From the NCBI GenBank assembly GCA_014879835.1, contig JACSRJ010000171.1:1-40388 (forward strand): a stretch of 40,388 nucleotides of DNA, in the 5' to 3' direction. Positions within the stretch are counted from its first letter, which is position 1. Each line of letters starts with the position of its first letter. This stretch comes from Anaerolinea sp. Its GTDB lineage: Bacteria > Chloroflexota > Anaerolineae > Aggregatilineales > UBA2796. The translations under genes and the position numbers were made by a program. Shown here in pieces: positions 23,426 to 31,554 of the stretch. The notes beneath the pieces are model-generated. The model was not told the DNA's origin, made no database searches, and worked only from the letters and a program-made list of their open reading frames with translations.

Positions 23426-23724
23426 ATGCCCACTGTTTCTCACGTTGGTACCCAACAACGCCAGATTGGCCACAGTTCCGTGCGTAGGTACTTCTATATG
23501 GCAGATTCTCCCAAACGTATGGCACCAAACCCCCATTTGAGCATAGTCGATAGTAATTAGGTGTTACGCACTTGAACCTATTCACCCCGTATTTGTCAAA
23601 AAGGGCAGTTTGAGGGAAAGCCTCCTCAAGAGATCGATTCCCCCTTCGCCAGCAGGGCGAAGGGGGCTAGGGGGATGAGGGCCAGACTGAAAATAGCAGT
23701 TCAATCTTTAGGATAACGCTGTCA
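23426..23724. other. Intergenic region with repeat copy E
   Basis: No gene was seen. It contains a small hairpin (GTTGG-TAC-CCAAC near 23442-23454) and the partial repeat at 23558-23685. It is the convergent 3' end of both neighbours, so terminators would be expected here; none is clearly classical. Confidence 0.55.
23558..23685 (+). repeat. 140-bp repeat family, copy E (right end missing)
   Basis: Starts with TAGGTGTTACGCACTTGAAC, followed by CTATTCACCCCGTATTTGTC. It then has the AGTTTGAGGGAAAGCCTCCTC hairpin region, and a CCCCCTTCGCC...GGCGAAGGGGG hairpin with GGGGGATGAGGG. The expected right terminal repeat TGCGTAACGCCTA is absent. Confidence 0.82.
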
Positions 23725-25101
23725 TCAGCCTCGGCGTGCTGCCCCCGAACCGCGCTTTTCCAACTGGCGGGCCGCGTAGGACATGCCATAGCTGAATACG
23801 AAATACACGATGGCCACAAACACAAAGGCTTCCCGTTTGCGCTCTGTAAAGCCGGGCTTGGCGATCACCCCATTGGCCATGCCCATCAGGTCAAGCAGCC
23901 CGATGATCGCCACAAGAGAGGTGTCCTTAAACATGGTGATAAACTGTCCCACCAACGCTGGGATCACCGTGCGTAGTGCCTGCGGAAGGGTAATGAACAG
24001 CATCGTCAAAATCGGATTCAGCCCTAAGGCTTTAGCCGCTTCGGCTTGTCCCGGCGGAAGGCTCTGCAGTCCACCCCGGACAATCTCCGCGATGTAAGCC
24101 GCTTCAAACAAGGTCAGGGCGATCATGGCCCGCACCACAGCATCAACTTGAGTGTCACCGAGGGCAAACCCCGCGACCAGATTGGCTGTGAAAAAGACCG
24201 TCACCAGAGGAACCCCTCGAAACAACTCAATGTAACCAATACTGAACAACTTGATCAAAGGGTAGTAGCCCAAGCCCCGCCACCAGTGATACAGCAAACG
24301 CACCCACCACTGAGGCTGAAGCCACCATGTGTCCGGCGGGTGAAGTTTGCCCACTGTGGGGCCTTTCGAGGCCCGCCCGATGGCCAACAAGATTCCCAAC
24401 GGGAAGCAGGCGGTGATGGCTACAAAAGCGAGCATAAAGGTGAGCAGCAGCCCCCCCCATAAATTGGTGGAGACAAAAGGCAGCACCGTCGCATTGGGGA
24501 GCAGCCCTCGCACCAGCAAAAAGGTGATCGGCACAAGGATGAACCATGCAGTCATGGTCACCCGGGCCGCGACCTTAAACTGAACGGCTTTGGCCCCCCG
24601 TCCCACCCAGTACCCCACAAAAAGGCTGCCAATCAACACCAACACAGGCGTTTGCAGCACCCGGAACAAGGGGATGACTTCCTCACCCAGATAGCGCCCA
24701 AAACCATCTCCGCCCAAGGTAGCAGCATCCGCGGCGGGCAGCAGGATAAAGAGAATCACGCCAACCACCAACGTAATCGCGGTCGCCGCAAACATCCGCC
24801 CCCAAATACCCCAACTGACGCCTGCCAAAGTGGTCAAAAGTACTAAACCAAGGGCCACTCGCCAGCTTTCTTGGGTAGGATACAGCCCTGCCATTAAGGT
24901 GCTGAAATTCTCAGTGATCACGGACCAACGCGCTTCGTTGATCGCCCACTGTAAAAAACTCCACAGCCCTGAGAGGATTACCCCCCCAACGATCACTGTC
25001 ATCAGGCCGTCAAAAGGGGTTTTAAAAAGATTGCGTCGTACCCAACTGAAGATTCCGGTTGGGCCCTGAGGGCGTTCGATGGGATTGGATTGGGCAGTCA
25101 T
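23725..25101 (-). CDS. aapM: Amino-acid ABC transporter permease (AapM/BztC-like)
   Basis: A 458-aa inner-membrane permease. The EAA coupling loop reads EIVRGGLQSLPPGQAEAAKALGL, with TLPQALRTVIPALVGQFITM after it. GVPLVTVFFTANL and FKDTSLVAIIGLLDLMG complete the HisM/GlnP-type domain (about 230-440). An unusually long N-terminal part (about 1-220) with several extra helices is normal for AapM/BztC. It is the second permease of a polar/L-amino-acid importer, 11 bases after aapQ. In Aap and Bzt systems an ATPase gene (aapP) follows; here the next gene is on the other strand, so no ATPase is present at this locus. Confidence 0.9.
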   Translation of the reverse strand: MTAQSNPIERPQGPTGIFSWVRRNLFKTPFDGLMTVIVGGVILSGLWSFLQWAINEARWSVITENFSTLMAGLYPTQESWRVALGLVLLTTLAGVSWGIWGRMFAATAITLVVGVILFILLPAADAATLGGDGFGRYLGEEVIPLFRVLQTPVLVLIGSLFVGYWVGRGAKAVQFKVAARVTMTAWFILVPITFLLVRGLLPNATVLPFVSTNLWGGLLLTFMLAFVAITACFPLGILLAIGRASKGPTVGKLHPPDTWWLQPQWWVRLLYHWWRGLGYYPLIKLFSIGYIELFRGVPLVTVFFTANLVAGFALGDTQVDAVVRAMIALTLFEAAYIAEIVRGGLQSLPPGQAEAAKALGLNPILTMLFITLPQALRTVIPALVGQFITMFKDTSLVAIIGLLDLMGMANGVIAKPGFTERKREAFVFVAIVYFVFSYGMSYAARQLEKRGSGAARRG

Positions 25102-25112
25102 AAGGTCACCCC

Positions 25113-26288
25113 TCAGCGAGTTTTCAACTGGAAACGCGAATTGAGGACATTCATGATCCCGGCGATGGCCAAACTGATCAGCAGGTAGGTGACCATCACA
25201 AACAGGATCACAGGCACAACCGGAACCGACTCAGACATGGTGCGGGCCACAAAAAACAATTCTGCATAACCGCAGGCAGTACCCAAACTGCTGTTTTTGG
25301 CGAGGTTGAGGTACTGATTCGTCAGGGGCGGGATCATCACCCGAAGGGCCTGAGGTAGAACGATCAAGCGGAGGGTTTGAAAGTAGCTGAACCCCTGCGC
25401 TCTGGCAGCTTCCCACTGCCCATGAGGCACGGATTGAATACCCGAACGCACCACTTCTGCGATAAACGCCCCGGTGTAGAGGGTCAATCCGATGATGATC
25501 GCCACCAGTTCAGGGGGGATGATCGCACCTTCGCCTGAGGCATAGTTAAACCCTTGAATTCTGGGCAGGCTCACCATGAAAGGGGATGAGCCGATCAAAC
25601 TCATCACCAACCATGTGAATGCCCCGACCCCAAACATGATCGCCAGCCCGATCTCCGCCGCATAGGTCACCTTGCCTGTATCAAGGCGCATCTTACGGCG
25701 TGCTCGCCAGATCATATAACCACCCACGATCCCCCCCAATGCCAGCAGGTACCAGATCGTGGAGGAGTCCGTGGGATTCAAAGCCGGGATGGCCAGCCCT
25801 TTGACGCTGAGATAGCTGGGTCCGGGTAGTTCCGCCGCGTTCCGAATCCCCGGCAGTGAGGGCAGGATACCGGCATACACAAAAATGAGCTGCACCAGCA
25901 AAGGTGTGTTTTGGATGATCTCAATGAACACCAAGGCGAGATTACGCAGCAGCCAGTTAGAAGAGAGGCGGGCGATTCCGACCACCAAACCGAGGACGGT
26001 GGACAATACCAAACCCATGATGATCACCCGCATGGTGTTCAGAAACCCGATCCAAAAGGCATTGGCATAGGTATCCGTGCGGGAATGCAGTTCGTTTAAC
26101 CCCAAGTTGATTTGAAACCCGGAGGCATTTGAAAGGAACCCATAGGAGATCGAGATTCCGGCGTCCCCCAAGCCAATACGCATGTTGTTAAGGAGCCATC
26201 CCAAGATGAGGATCACCGCTCCCACAAAGAGGAACTGCCCCATTACCCGGATCATCCTGAGATCGCGCCAAAAAGCGACTCTAGTCAT
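25113..26288 (-). CDS. aapQ: Amino-acid ABC transporter permease (AapQ/BztB-like)
   Basis: A 391-aa permease with the N-terminal helix after MTRVAFWRDLRMIRVMGQ, a short periplasmic region with LGDAGISISYGFLSNASGFQINLG, and a C-terminal permease domain. Its EAA loop is EVVRSGIQSVPHGQWEAARA, with LPQALRVMIPPLTNQYLNLAKNSSL following. Both are standard for AapQ. The start at 26288 is chosen because the upstream in-frame extension (to 26435) overlaps a hairpin and encodes low-complexity sequence; a weak GGGGACAGAG precedes the chosen ATG. It pairs with the AapM-like protein downstream, and a 194-base gap containing a hairpin separates it from the binding-protein gene. Confidence 0.9.
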   Translation of the reverse strand: MTRVAFWRDLRMIRVMGQFLFVGAVILILGWLLNNMRIGLGDAGISISYGFLSNASGFQINLGLNELHSRTDTYANAFWIGFLNTMRVIIMGLVLSTVLGLVVGIARLSSNWLLRNLALVFIEIIQNTPLLVQLIFVYAGILPSLPGIRNAAELPGPSYLSVKGLAIPALNPTDSSTIWYLLALGGIVGGYMIWRARRKMRLDTGKVTYAAEIGLAIMFGVGAFTWLVMSLIGSSPFMVSLPRIQGFNYASGEGAIIPPELVAIIIGLTLYTGAFIAEVVRSGIQSVPHGQWEAARAQGFSYFQTLRLIVLPQALRVMIPPLTNQYLNLAKNSSLGTACGYAELFFVARTMSESVPVVPVILFVMVTYLLISLAIAGIMNVLNSRFQLKTR

Positions 26289-26420
26289 TCGCTCTGTCCC
26301 CGTTCTGGACAAGCCGATCACACACAAAACAAGTTTGGGGCAAGTATCCCTGAAAGGGGCTTGGGGGACAAGTAATTTTGTGCAAAACGCAAAGGGGAAA
26401 GGCGCCTGAGAGGGGAATTG

Positions 26421-26451
26421 GCCCCACGCCAGCATAGCGCCGAAGTGGGGC
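26421..26451. terminator. Hairpin between binding-protein and permease genes
   Basis: GCCCCAC (26421-26427) and GTGGGGC (26445-26451) form a 7-bp GC stem with a 17-base loop, 32 bases after the aapJ stop. Such hairpins between a binding protein and its permeases usually protect the upstream mRNA or partly terminate, giving more binding protein than permease (inference). Confidence 0.5.
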
Positions 26452-26482
26452 TGGGTGTCCTTAGAGGGACAAAAAGGAACGG

Positions 26483-27517
26483 CTAGCGATAGGGCGGGGC
26501 ATAGATCAAGCCACCATTACGCCACAGGGCATTGATGCCCCGTTCAAAGCTCAGAGGCGCAGCGGTCAGATTGCGATCAAAGATTTCGCCGTAGTTACCC
26601 ACAGCCTTGATCACATTCACGGCCCATGCCTGATCCAGCTCCAAAACCTTGTACAGTTCGCCTTCCACCCCCAACAGACGTTTGGCTTCGGGGTTGAGGT
26701 CAGCGTTGGTCAGTTGACTTTCCACGTTCCCTTGTGTGACTCCGTATTCTTCCGCGATGATGGTCGCATACACTACCCAACGCACCAGATCACCCCACTG
26801 AGCATCACCAGCCTTCCAAGCGGGGGCAAGCGGCTCTTTGGAGAGGGTATTGGGCAGGATCGTCCACTCGCCACCTTTTTCGCTGGTGGCTTTTTTGGCC
26901 CGAAGCTGGGATTGATCGGAGGCAACTGCATCGCAGCGAGTCTGGACAAAACCATCGATCACCTGATCGATATTCTCGAAGGTCAGCACCTCAACTTTAA
27001 CCTTGCCAGAGGTGGCATCAGCGACGTTTTGGGCAGTGGTTGTGCCCTGAATCGCGCAAACCGTTGCGCCTTCCAGCCCTTCCAGACTGGTGATGTTATC
27101 GGAAGTGCGCACCATGATGGACATGCCGTCATAGAAGATCACCGGGCCAAACTCTGCACCCTGCTGGGCATCACGCCCAAAGGTGAAGGTGGTATTACGG
27201 ATCAAAACATCGATCTCACCGGAGCCAATCGCAGTGAAGCGATCCGCCGCAGCGACGGCCTTAAACTCAACCTTGGTGGCATCCCCGAAGATTGCAGCGG
27301 CAAGGGCGCGGCAAAAGTCGGTGTCGAACCCGCTCACAGTATTGTTGGCGGTATCCACAAAGCCAAAGCCCGGAATACCACCATTAATGCCGCAGATCAA
27401 GTTCCCACGTTCACGCACCTTGGCGAGCAAGCCGCCATCCTGCGCCTGAACACTTACCAGTGGCAGGGCCACAACCGCGATCAGAGTTACTATCAGGAGG
27501 ATACTAATACGTTTCAT
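26483..27517 (-). CDS. aapJ: Extracytoplasmic amino-acid-binding protein (AapJ/BztA-like)
   Basis: A 344-aa exported solute-binding protein. The signal peptide (about residues 1-25) is followed by QDGGLLAKVRERGNLICGIN, with GGIPGFGFVDTANNTVSGFD (46-65) and FCRALAAAIFGDATKVEFK, which are typical of the AapJ/BztA family. DRFTAIGSGEIDVLIRNTTFTFGRD matches the family amino-acid-binding segment (Arg in I-R-N-T-T). AapJ lacks a lipobox: the mature N-terminus here has no Cys, so it is not an obvious lipoprotein. That is odd for a probable monoderm; a cleaved soluble form or an uncleaved anchor is possible. Ribosome site GAGGAGA. It heads the aapJ-aapQ-aapM cluster and may serve glutamate, glutamine or other L-amino acids. 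Confidence 0.92.
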   Translation of the reverse strand: MKRISILLIVTLIAVVALPLVSVQAQDGGLLAKVRERGNLICGINGGIPGFGFVDTANNTVSGFDTDFCRALAAAIFGDATKVEFKAVAAADRFTAIGSGEIDVLIRNTTFTFGRDAQQGAEFGPVIFYDGMSIMVRTSDNITSLEGLEGATVCAIQGTTTAQNVADATSGKVKVEVLTFENIDQVIDGFVQTRCDAVASDQSQLRAKKATSEKGGEWTILPNTLSKEPLAPAWKAGDAQWGDLVRWVVYATIIAEEYGVTQGNVESQLTNADLNPEAKRLLGVEGELYKVLELDQAWAVNVIKAVGNYGEIFDRNLTAAPLSFERGINALWRNGGLIYAPPYR

Positions 27518-27727
27518 CGCTGAACTATCTCCTCACTCGCAAAATTAAGGGAGTCCCTCAGAAGTGTAACAGTGTCAAGAGACCCTGACAAATTTGCTCA
27601 AAAGTTCAAAATCTGCTCCCTGTGGCTCTAAACTTCGGACATCAGGGACTTGATCTTCCGTTTTCAGGGACTTTGGTTAATAATTTCCTCCAAGCGAACA
27701 ATCCAATGATAAGGACTCACAACCAAG

Positions 27728-28285
27728 ATGATCGATGTAAATGACCTGCGGAAGGGTGTTACCTTCACCCTTGATGGCAACCTCTACCGCGTGTTGGAAT
27801 ATGCTCACAACAAACCCGGACGGGGCAACGCAACCATCCGTACCACCCTGCGTGATCTGCGCACTGGCGCGACCATTCAGCGCACTTTCACCAGCGGTGA
27901 CCGGGTGCAGGACATTCGGGTTGAAAACTTCACGGTGGAATATCTCTACAGCGACGGCGAGTTTATGCATTTCATGGACACCAGCAACTATGAACAGCAT
28001 CAACTCCGGGCGGATATTTTTGGCAACGATGCCCTGTATTTGATCGAAAACACCCAGATCAGCCTTGTGCGCCACGAGGAAGAGATCATCGACTACGAAC
28101 TACCCGTCACTGTGGAAATGGATGTCATTGAAGCTGAAAATGCGGTTGCGGGTAACACCGCTACCGGCGCAACCAAAAAAGTACGCACGCAAACCGGCTT
28201 GATGGTCAGCACCCCCCTCTTTGTGAACAGCGGTGACCGGATTCGGGTTGACACCCGCGACGGTAGTTACGTCACCAGAGTCTAA
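27728..28285 (+). CDS. efp: Translation elongation factor P
   Basis: A 185-aa, three-domain beta-barrel protein that relieves ribosome stalling at consecutive prolines. It runs MIDVNDLRKGVTFTLDGNLY, KPGRGNATIRTTLRDLRTG (29-47), TVEYLYSDGEFMHFMDTSNY, and the C-terminal PLFVNSGDRIRVDTRDGSYV signature. The residue at the tip of the domain-I loop, which is lysine (K34) in E. coli EF-P and carries beta-lysine, is Arg32 here (K-P-G-R-G-N-A). Several bacterial EF-Ps, such as Thermus, also have Arg at this site. No EpmA/EpmB or EarP gene is adjacent. The length is normal. The start codon has a weak AAGGA 13 bases upstream. Confidence 0.96.
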   Translation: MIDVNDLRKGVTFTLDGNLYRVLEYAHNKPGRGNATIRTTLRDLRTGATIQRTFTSGDRVQDIRVENFTVEYLYSDGEFMHFMDTSNYEQHQLRADIFGNDALYLIENTQISLVRHEEEIIDYELPVTVEMDVIEAENAVAGNTATGATKKVRTQTGLMVSTPLFVNSGDRIRVDTRDGSYVTRV

Positions 28286-28347
28286 GCCTGTCGAAAGCTC
28301 CAGTGCCTACCTCCGGTTGGTTAAGCGGCTAGTCCCTTCACCCTTGC

Positions 28348-28368
28348 GCCGTCCCCGCATAGGGCGGC
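28348..28368 (+). terminator. Hairpin downstream of efp
   Basis: GCCGTCCC (28348-28355) pairs with GGGCGGC (28362-28368) with one bulge and a 6-base loop, 62 bases after the efp stop. It lacks a U-run. Confidence 0.4.
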
Positions 28369-28435
28369 AGGGATGATTCTGCTGGGGACAGTGTGATCTC
28401 CCCTAAACAGGGTGTCCACCGTGATCATTAACATT

Positions 28436-28576
28436 TAGGGCTTACCCAGATGCGCTTGATTACCCCGTATTTATCGAAAGGGGCAGTTCGAGGGCGAAGC
28501 CCCTCAAAAACCTCATTTCCTCCTTCTCCAGAGGAGAAGGGGGCGCAGGGGGATGAAGGCAAGTGCGTAACGCCTA
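28436..28576 (+). repeat. 140-bp repeat family, copy F (complete)
   Basis: Left end TAGGGCTTACCCA, right end TGCGTAACGCCTA (28564-28576). Internal hairpins are GAGGGCGAAGCCCCTC and CTCCTTCTCC-AGA-GGAGAAGGGG. GGGGGATGAAGGCAAG precedes the right end. Confidence 0.88.
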
Positions 28577-28582
28577 CACTTT

Positions 28583-28724
28583 TAGGACTTACGCAGTTGA
28601 GTTTGTTTACCCCATATTTATCAAAAGGGACAGTTTGAGGGGGAAGCCCCCTCAAAAACCCCGTTTCCCCCCTTCTCCAGAGGAGAAGGGGGCTAGGGGG
28701 ATGAGGGCAAATGCGTAACGCCTA
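28583..28724 (+). repeat. 140-bp repeat family, copy G (complete, best preserved)
   Basis: Left end TAGGACTTACGCA and right end TGCGTAACGCCTA (28712-28724) are inverted repeats matching at 11 of 13 positions. Internal hairpins are GAGGGGGAAGCCCCCTC and CCCCCCTTCTCC-AGA-GGAGAAGGGGG. It is flanked on both sides by CACTTT (28577-28582 and 28725-28730). Confidence 0.9.
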
Positions 28725-28998
28725 CACTTTATAAACTTTATGCCACACGAGACAGCGCACTGACGAAAAGTGAGGTGTTTAGAGCAGGCACAAAGGGATC
28801 GGATCACCCTCGAAGCACATTCCAATGATCTCACAAAGTTGTGTTTGTCCCATTTTGGGCTTTGTGATTTCAGGCGCGATTAGCGCTATCGGTATAGAAT
28901 GAAGTGGGATATGATCACCAACATGACCAACAATGAAGCTGATCGGGGACGATATAATCTGTAGGGGAATGAATTTGTGGTGACGCGATTCGCTCTTG

Positions 28999-29027
28999 TT
29001 GACTCGCTTTTTGCCCATATGTATAAT
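28999..29027 (+). promoter_or_regulatory. Near-consensus sigma-70-type promoter for the DUF4388 operon
   Basis: TTGACT at 28999-29004 and TATAAT at 29022-29027 are separated by exactly 17 bases. Transcription would start near 29034, giving a leader of about 110 bases before the DUF4388 start at 29146. This is the best promoter match in the window. Confidence 0.75.
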
Positions 29028-29145
29028 CCTCTACAGGCTTGCGCTGCTGAGTGATCAAAAGTTGCTGTCGTGGTTTAAACTACCCGGCAAGGCCCAACGC
29101 ATTCCGTAATTTATGATGGTGATGTCTGTATTTTGAGGCTAAACA

Positions 29146-30039
29146 ATGCCCAGACAGCTTAGAGGGACACTTCAAGACCTCCATACAACGCAGCTCTTAC
29201 ACTTGATCAATCTTGCCAAAAAGACGGGTTCCCTCAAGTTGTTTGAGGGTGTGGCGACAGGCAAAGACATCATCATGGGGGATGGCGAAACCAAACGCCC
29301 GGAAGTTGTGCCCGGTGCGGAACGGGCAAGGATTGTTTTCCGTGAAGGTAAATTGGTTTATGCCCAACTGACGGAGCGGGATAACCACCTAGCAACCATC
29401 CTTCATAAAGCCAACAAACTCAATGATCAACAGTACCGGGTGATCCGCGAACGTGCGGCCTCCGCCACCGACAAAGCGCTTGCGCTGCTGCTGATCAACG
29501 CTAACTATGTCTCCCAAGTGGACATTATGCAGAGCATTCAGCAGCATACCCTTGAGATCGTGTATGATCTGATGACGTGGACGCGGGAACCGTTCATCTT
29601 TGAAGAAGGTGAAATGCCCCCCAACGGCCGAATCACGGTGCCAATCGAGTTGGAAAATGTAATCATTCAGGGCACACTTCGAATGCGCGAGCTGGATCAG
29701 CTTGCCAAAGAACTGCCTAATCTGGATTTTGCCCTGCGCTTCCCCGAAGCCCCCGGAGAAAAACTCAAGAAGATTCAACTGGGCGTGGAAGAATGGCGGG
29801 TTGTCTCTTTCATTAATCCCAAAAACTCGATTCGCCAGATCGCTAAAGCCTGCAATATGACCGATATGCAAATCCGTAAAATCGTTTATGGCTTGCTCAA
29901 TGCAGGGCTGGTAGAGTTGGTCAAACCGCAAGAAGCGCCATCCAAATCACAGATTCGGCGCGCCGACAGCAAACCGAACATCACGCCGCCACAGCGCCCG
30001 GTGATCACCAAGTTGATCGACCGGATCAAGAATCTGTAA
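29146..30039 (+). CDS. DUF4388 (PATAN-type) signalling protein
   Basis: A 297-aa cytoplasmic protein beginning MPRQLRGTLQDLHTTQLLHL, the DUF4388 signature, with LINLAKKTGSLKLFEG next. The acidic region KRPEVVPGAERARIVFREGK is a beta-rich part, and ALALLLINANYVSQVDIMQS with IVYDLMTWTREPFIFEEGEM matches the family C-half. A winged-helix-like C-terminus (NSIRQIAKACNMTDMQIRKI, then VYGLLNAGLVELV) follows, then a Pro/Lys-rich tail. DUF4388 proteins are linked to small Ras-like GTPases in polarity and motility systems. The next gene is such a GTPase. A near-consensus promoter lies 110 bases upstream; ribosome site GAGG. Confidence 0.88.
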   Translation: MPRQLRGTLQDLHTTQLLHLINLAKKTGSLKLFEGVATGKDIIMGDGETKRPEVVPGAERARIVFREGKLVYAQLTERDNHLATILHKANKLNDQQYRVIRERAASATDKALALLLINANYVSQVDIMQSIQQHTLEIVYDLMTWTREPFIFEEGEMPPNGRITVPIELENVIIQGTLRMRELDQLAKELPNLDFALRFPEAPGEKLKKIQLGVEEWRVVSFINPKNSIRQIAKACNMTDMQIRKIVYGLLNAGLVELVKPQEAPSKSQIRRADSKPNITPPQRPVITKLIDRIKNL

Positions 30040-30115
30040 CGCGGTAAAGGGGTTATTCAGTGAGCGTTTTTTCGCCTGAGCACGGGGCATTTCCAGTGGA
30101 GTGGGGCAAATAATT

Positions 30116-30658
30116 ATGGCGACGACAACCGTAAAGATGGTCATCACAGGACCCTACGCCTCCGGTAAAACGGAGTTCATTCGCTCAATCAGTGAGATCG
30201 ATGTGGTCTCCACTGAAAAAGAGGTGACACCTGATACCTACGAGGCAACCATCAAACCAGAAACCACGGTGGCGATGGACTTTGGGCGTATCACCATCGA
30301 TGATGAACTGGTCTTGTACCTCTTTGGCACGCCGGGTCAGCGTCGCTTCGACTTCATGTGGGAAATTCTGGCCGAAGGAATGCTCGGTTTTGTGGTCATG
30401 GTGGACAGCACCAAACCGGAAACCTTCCGCGAGGCAAAGGCGATTCTGGAAACCTTCCGCGCTTATGCCCCAACCCCGTATGTTGTCGCTGCCAATAAAC
30501 AAGACATGGATGATGCGTGGCCCGCTGAGGATCTTCGGATTGCCCTTCGGATCGAGGATAATGTCAAGCTGCTGCCCTGCGTGGCAAAAGACAAGGACAA
30601 GGTGAAGGCCGTCCTGCTTGAACTCCTGTACTCGATCTTGGAGGAAATGGATACGTGA
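30116..30658 (+). CDS. Small Ras-like GTPase (MglA-related)
   Basis: A 180-aa GTPase. The P-loop is GPYASGKT (12-19), the switch II/G3 motif FGTPGQRRF (70-78; note Thr-Pro-Gly-Gln), and G4 NKQD (127-130). The family, which includes MglA-like and SRP-receptor-beta-like bacterial GTPases, acts as a nucleotide switch with a GAP or effector partner. Here the DUF4388 protein upstream is the natural candidate partner. The GTG start at 30101 gives five extra residues (MGQII); I chose the ATG at 30116 because it begins with the family-like MATTTVKMVITG. No membrane anchor is visible. Confidence 0.88.
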   Translation: MATTTVKMVITGPYASGKTEFIRSISEIDVVSTEKEVTPDTYEATIKPETTVAMDFGRITIDDELVLYLFGTPGQRRFDFMWEILAEGMLGFVVMVDSTKPETFREAKAILETFRAYAPTPYVVAANKQDMDDAWPAEDLRIALRIEDNVKLLPCVAKDKDKVKAVLLELLYSILEEMDT

Positions 30659-30698
30659 TCGCTCCAGCGGGTGCGCATTCCTAGAGGGGGCAAACCCG

Positions 30699-31523
30699 GT
30701 GACTTCACTCGTAACCGATCAAGGCATCATTCACTACGAAACCTTCGGCAGAGGGCGTCCCATTGTGCTGCTTCACGGCTGGATGGAATCTTGGTCCGTG
30801 TGGCGCCAAACCATTGAGACGCTGGGTAAGGAGTATCGTACCTATGCCCTAGATTTCTGGGGTTTTGGGGATTCCGATCCCACTAAGGGGAACACCTTTT
30901 CCGTAGATCACTACGTGGATATGGTGCATTCCTTCATGGAGAATCTGGGAATTCAGCGTGCACCGCTCATTGGACACTCGATGGGTGGGACCGTCTCGCT
31001 CAGCATGGCCATGCGCTATCCAGAAAAGGTCGTGAAGGTGGCCGTCATTGGATCACCTATTTACGGCTCATCACTCAATTTTCTGCTTAAGCTCTCTGGT
31101 GTTCCCCATCTGGCAGCACTGCTTTTCAAACTTCCACCCATGCTCAACTTCTTCACCTTTTTGGTGTGCGCCATGGCCACCAACAAAGGCAGACGGTTGT
31201 ATAAGATGGTTAAAGCCGATATGAGTCAGGTCTCGATGCATTCCTTTTTTCAAAGTATCGGGACTCTGCGCAAGACGGACTTACGCCCACAACTTTCGCA
31301 GCTCCGCCCCCCTACCATGGGCATCTATGGCAAATGGGACTTCATTGTCCATCCCAATCAGGGGAAAGCCCTTCAAGCTGGGGTCGCACAGGCACGGGTC
31401 AACATGTATAACAAATCAGGGCATATGCCCATGATGGATGAACCAGACCGTCTGATCGCTGATCTGCGCGATTTTTTAATGTACCATCAGCCGGAAACGG
31501 CTTTAAAGACCAGCAAGCCCTAG
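30699..31523 (+). CDS. Alpha/beta-hydrolase-fold protein
   Basis: A 274-aa hydrolase with a GTG start preceded by GAGGGGG at about 8 bases. The HGW oxyanion motif is at 26-28, the nucleophile elbow GHSMGG at 92-97 (Ser94), acid Asp214 (YGKWDF) and His242 (KSGHMP). The lid region (about 120-200) is rich in hydrophobic residues, as in lipid- or ester-active family members. An in-frame ORF extends back to 30618 inside the GTPase gene; the start at 30699 avoids the overlap. It is 40 bases after the GTPase and likely co-transcribed with it. Substrate unknown. Confidence 0.85.
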   Translation: MTSLVTDQGIIHYETFGRGRPIVLLHGWMESWSVWRQTIETLGKEYRTYALDFWGFGDSDPTKGNTFSVDHYVDMVHSFMENLGIQRAPLIGHSMGGTVSLSMAMRYPEKVVKVAVIGSPIYGSSLNFLLKLSGVPHLAALLFKLPPMLNFFTFLVCAMATNKGRRLYKMVKADMSQVSMHSFFQSIGTLRKTDLRPQLSQLRPPTMGIYGKWDFIVHPNQGKALQAGVAQARVNMYNKSGHMPMMDEPDRLIADLRDFLMYHQPETALKTSKP

Positions 31524-31554
31524 GTGCTTGCAGATGATAACAGATCTCATCCTT

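Larger units (their letters stand above)
28286..29145. other. 860-base intergenic region: terminator-like hairpin, two repeat copies, promoter
   Basis: No credible ORF was found; a 79-codon minus-strand frame (28779-29018) has no family-like sequence. The region holds a hairpin after efp (28348-28368), tandem repeat copies F and G (28436-28724) and a near-consensus promoter (28999-29027). The stretch 28731-28998 holds nothing I can name. Confidence 0.6.

Noticed and set aside
26714-27523. 269-codon open frame opposite aapJ
   Set aside because: Antisense to a gene with full family motifs and a signal peptide.
28436-28724. Two tandem repeats that could suggest a CRISPR array
   Set aside because: Units are about 140 bp with internal hairpins and a 6-base gap, with no spacers; further copies are dispersed.
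28779-29018. 79-codon minus-strand frame in the large intergenic region
   Set aside because: No start signal, no homologous features, and it overlaps the promoter region of the opposite strand.
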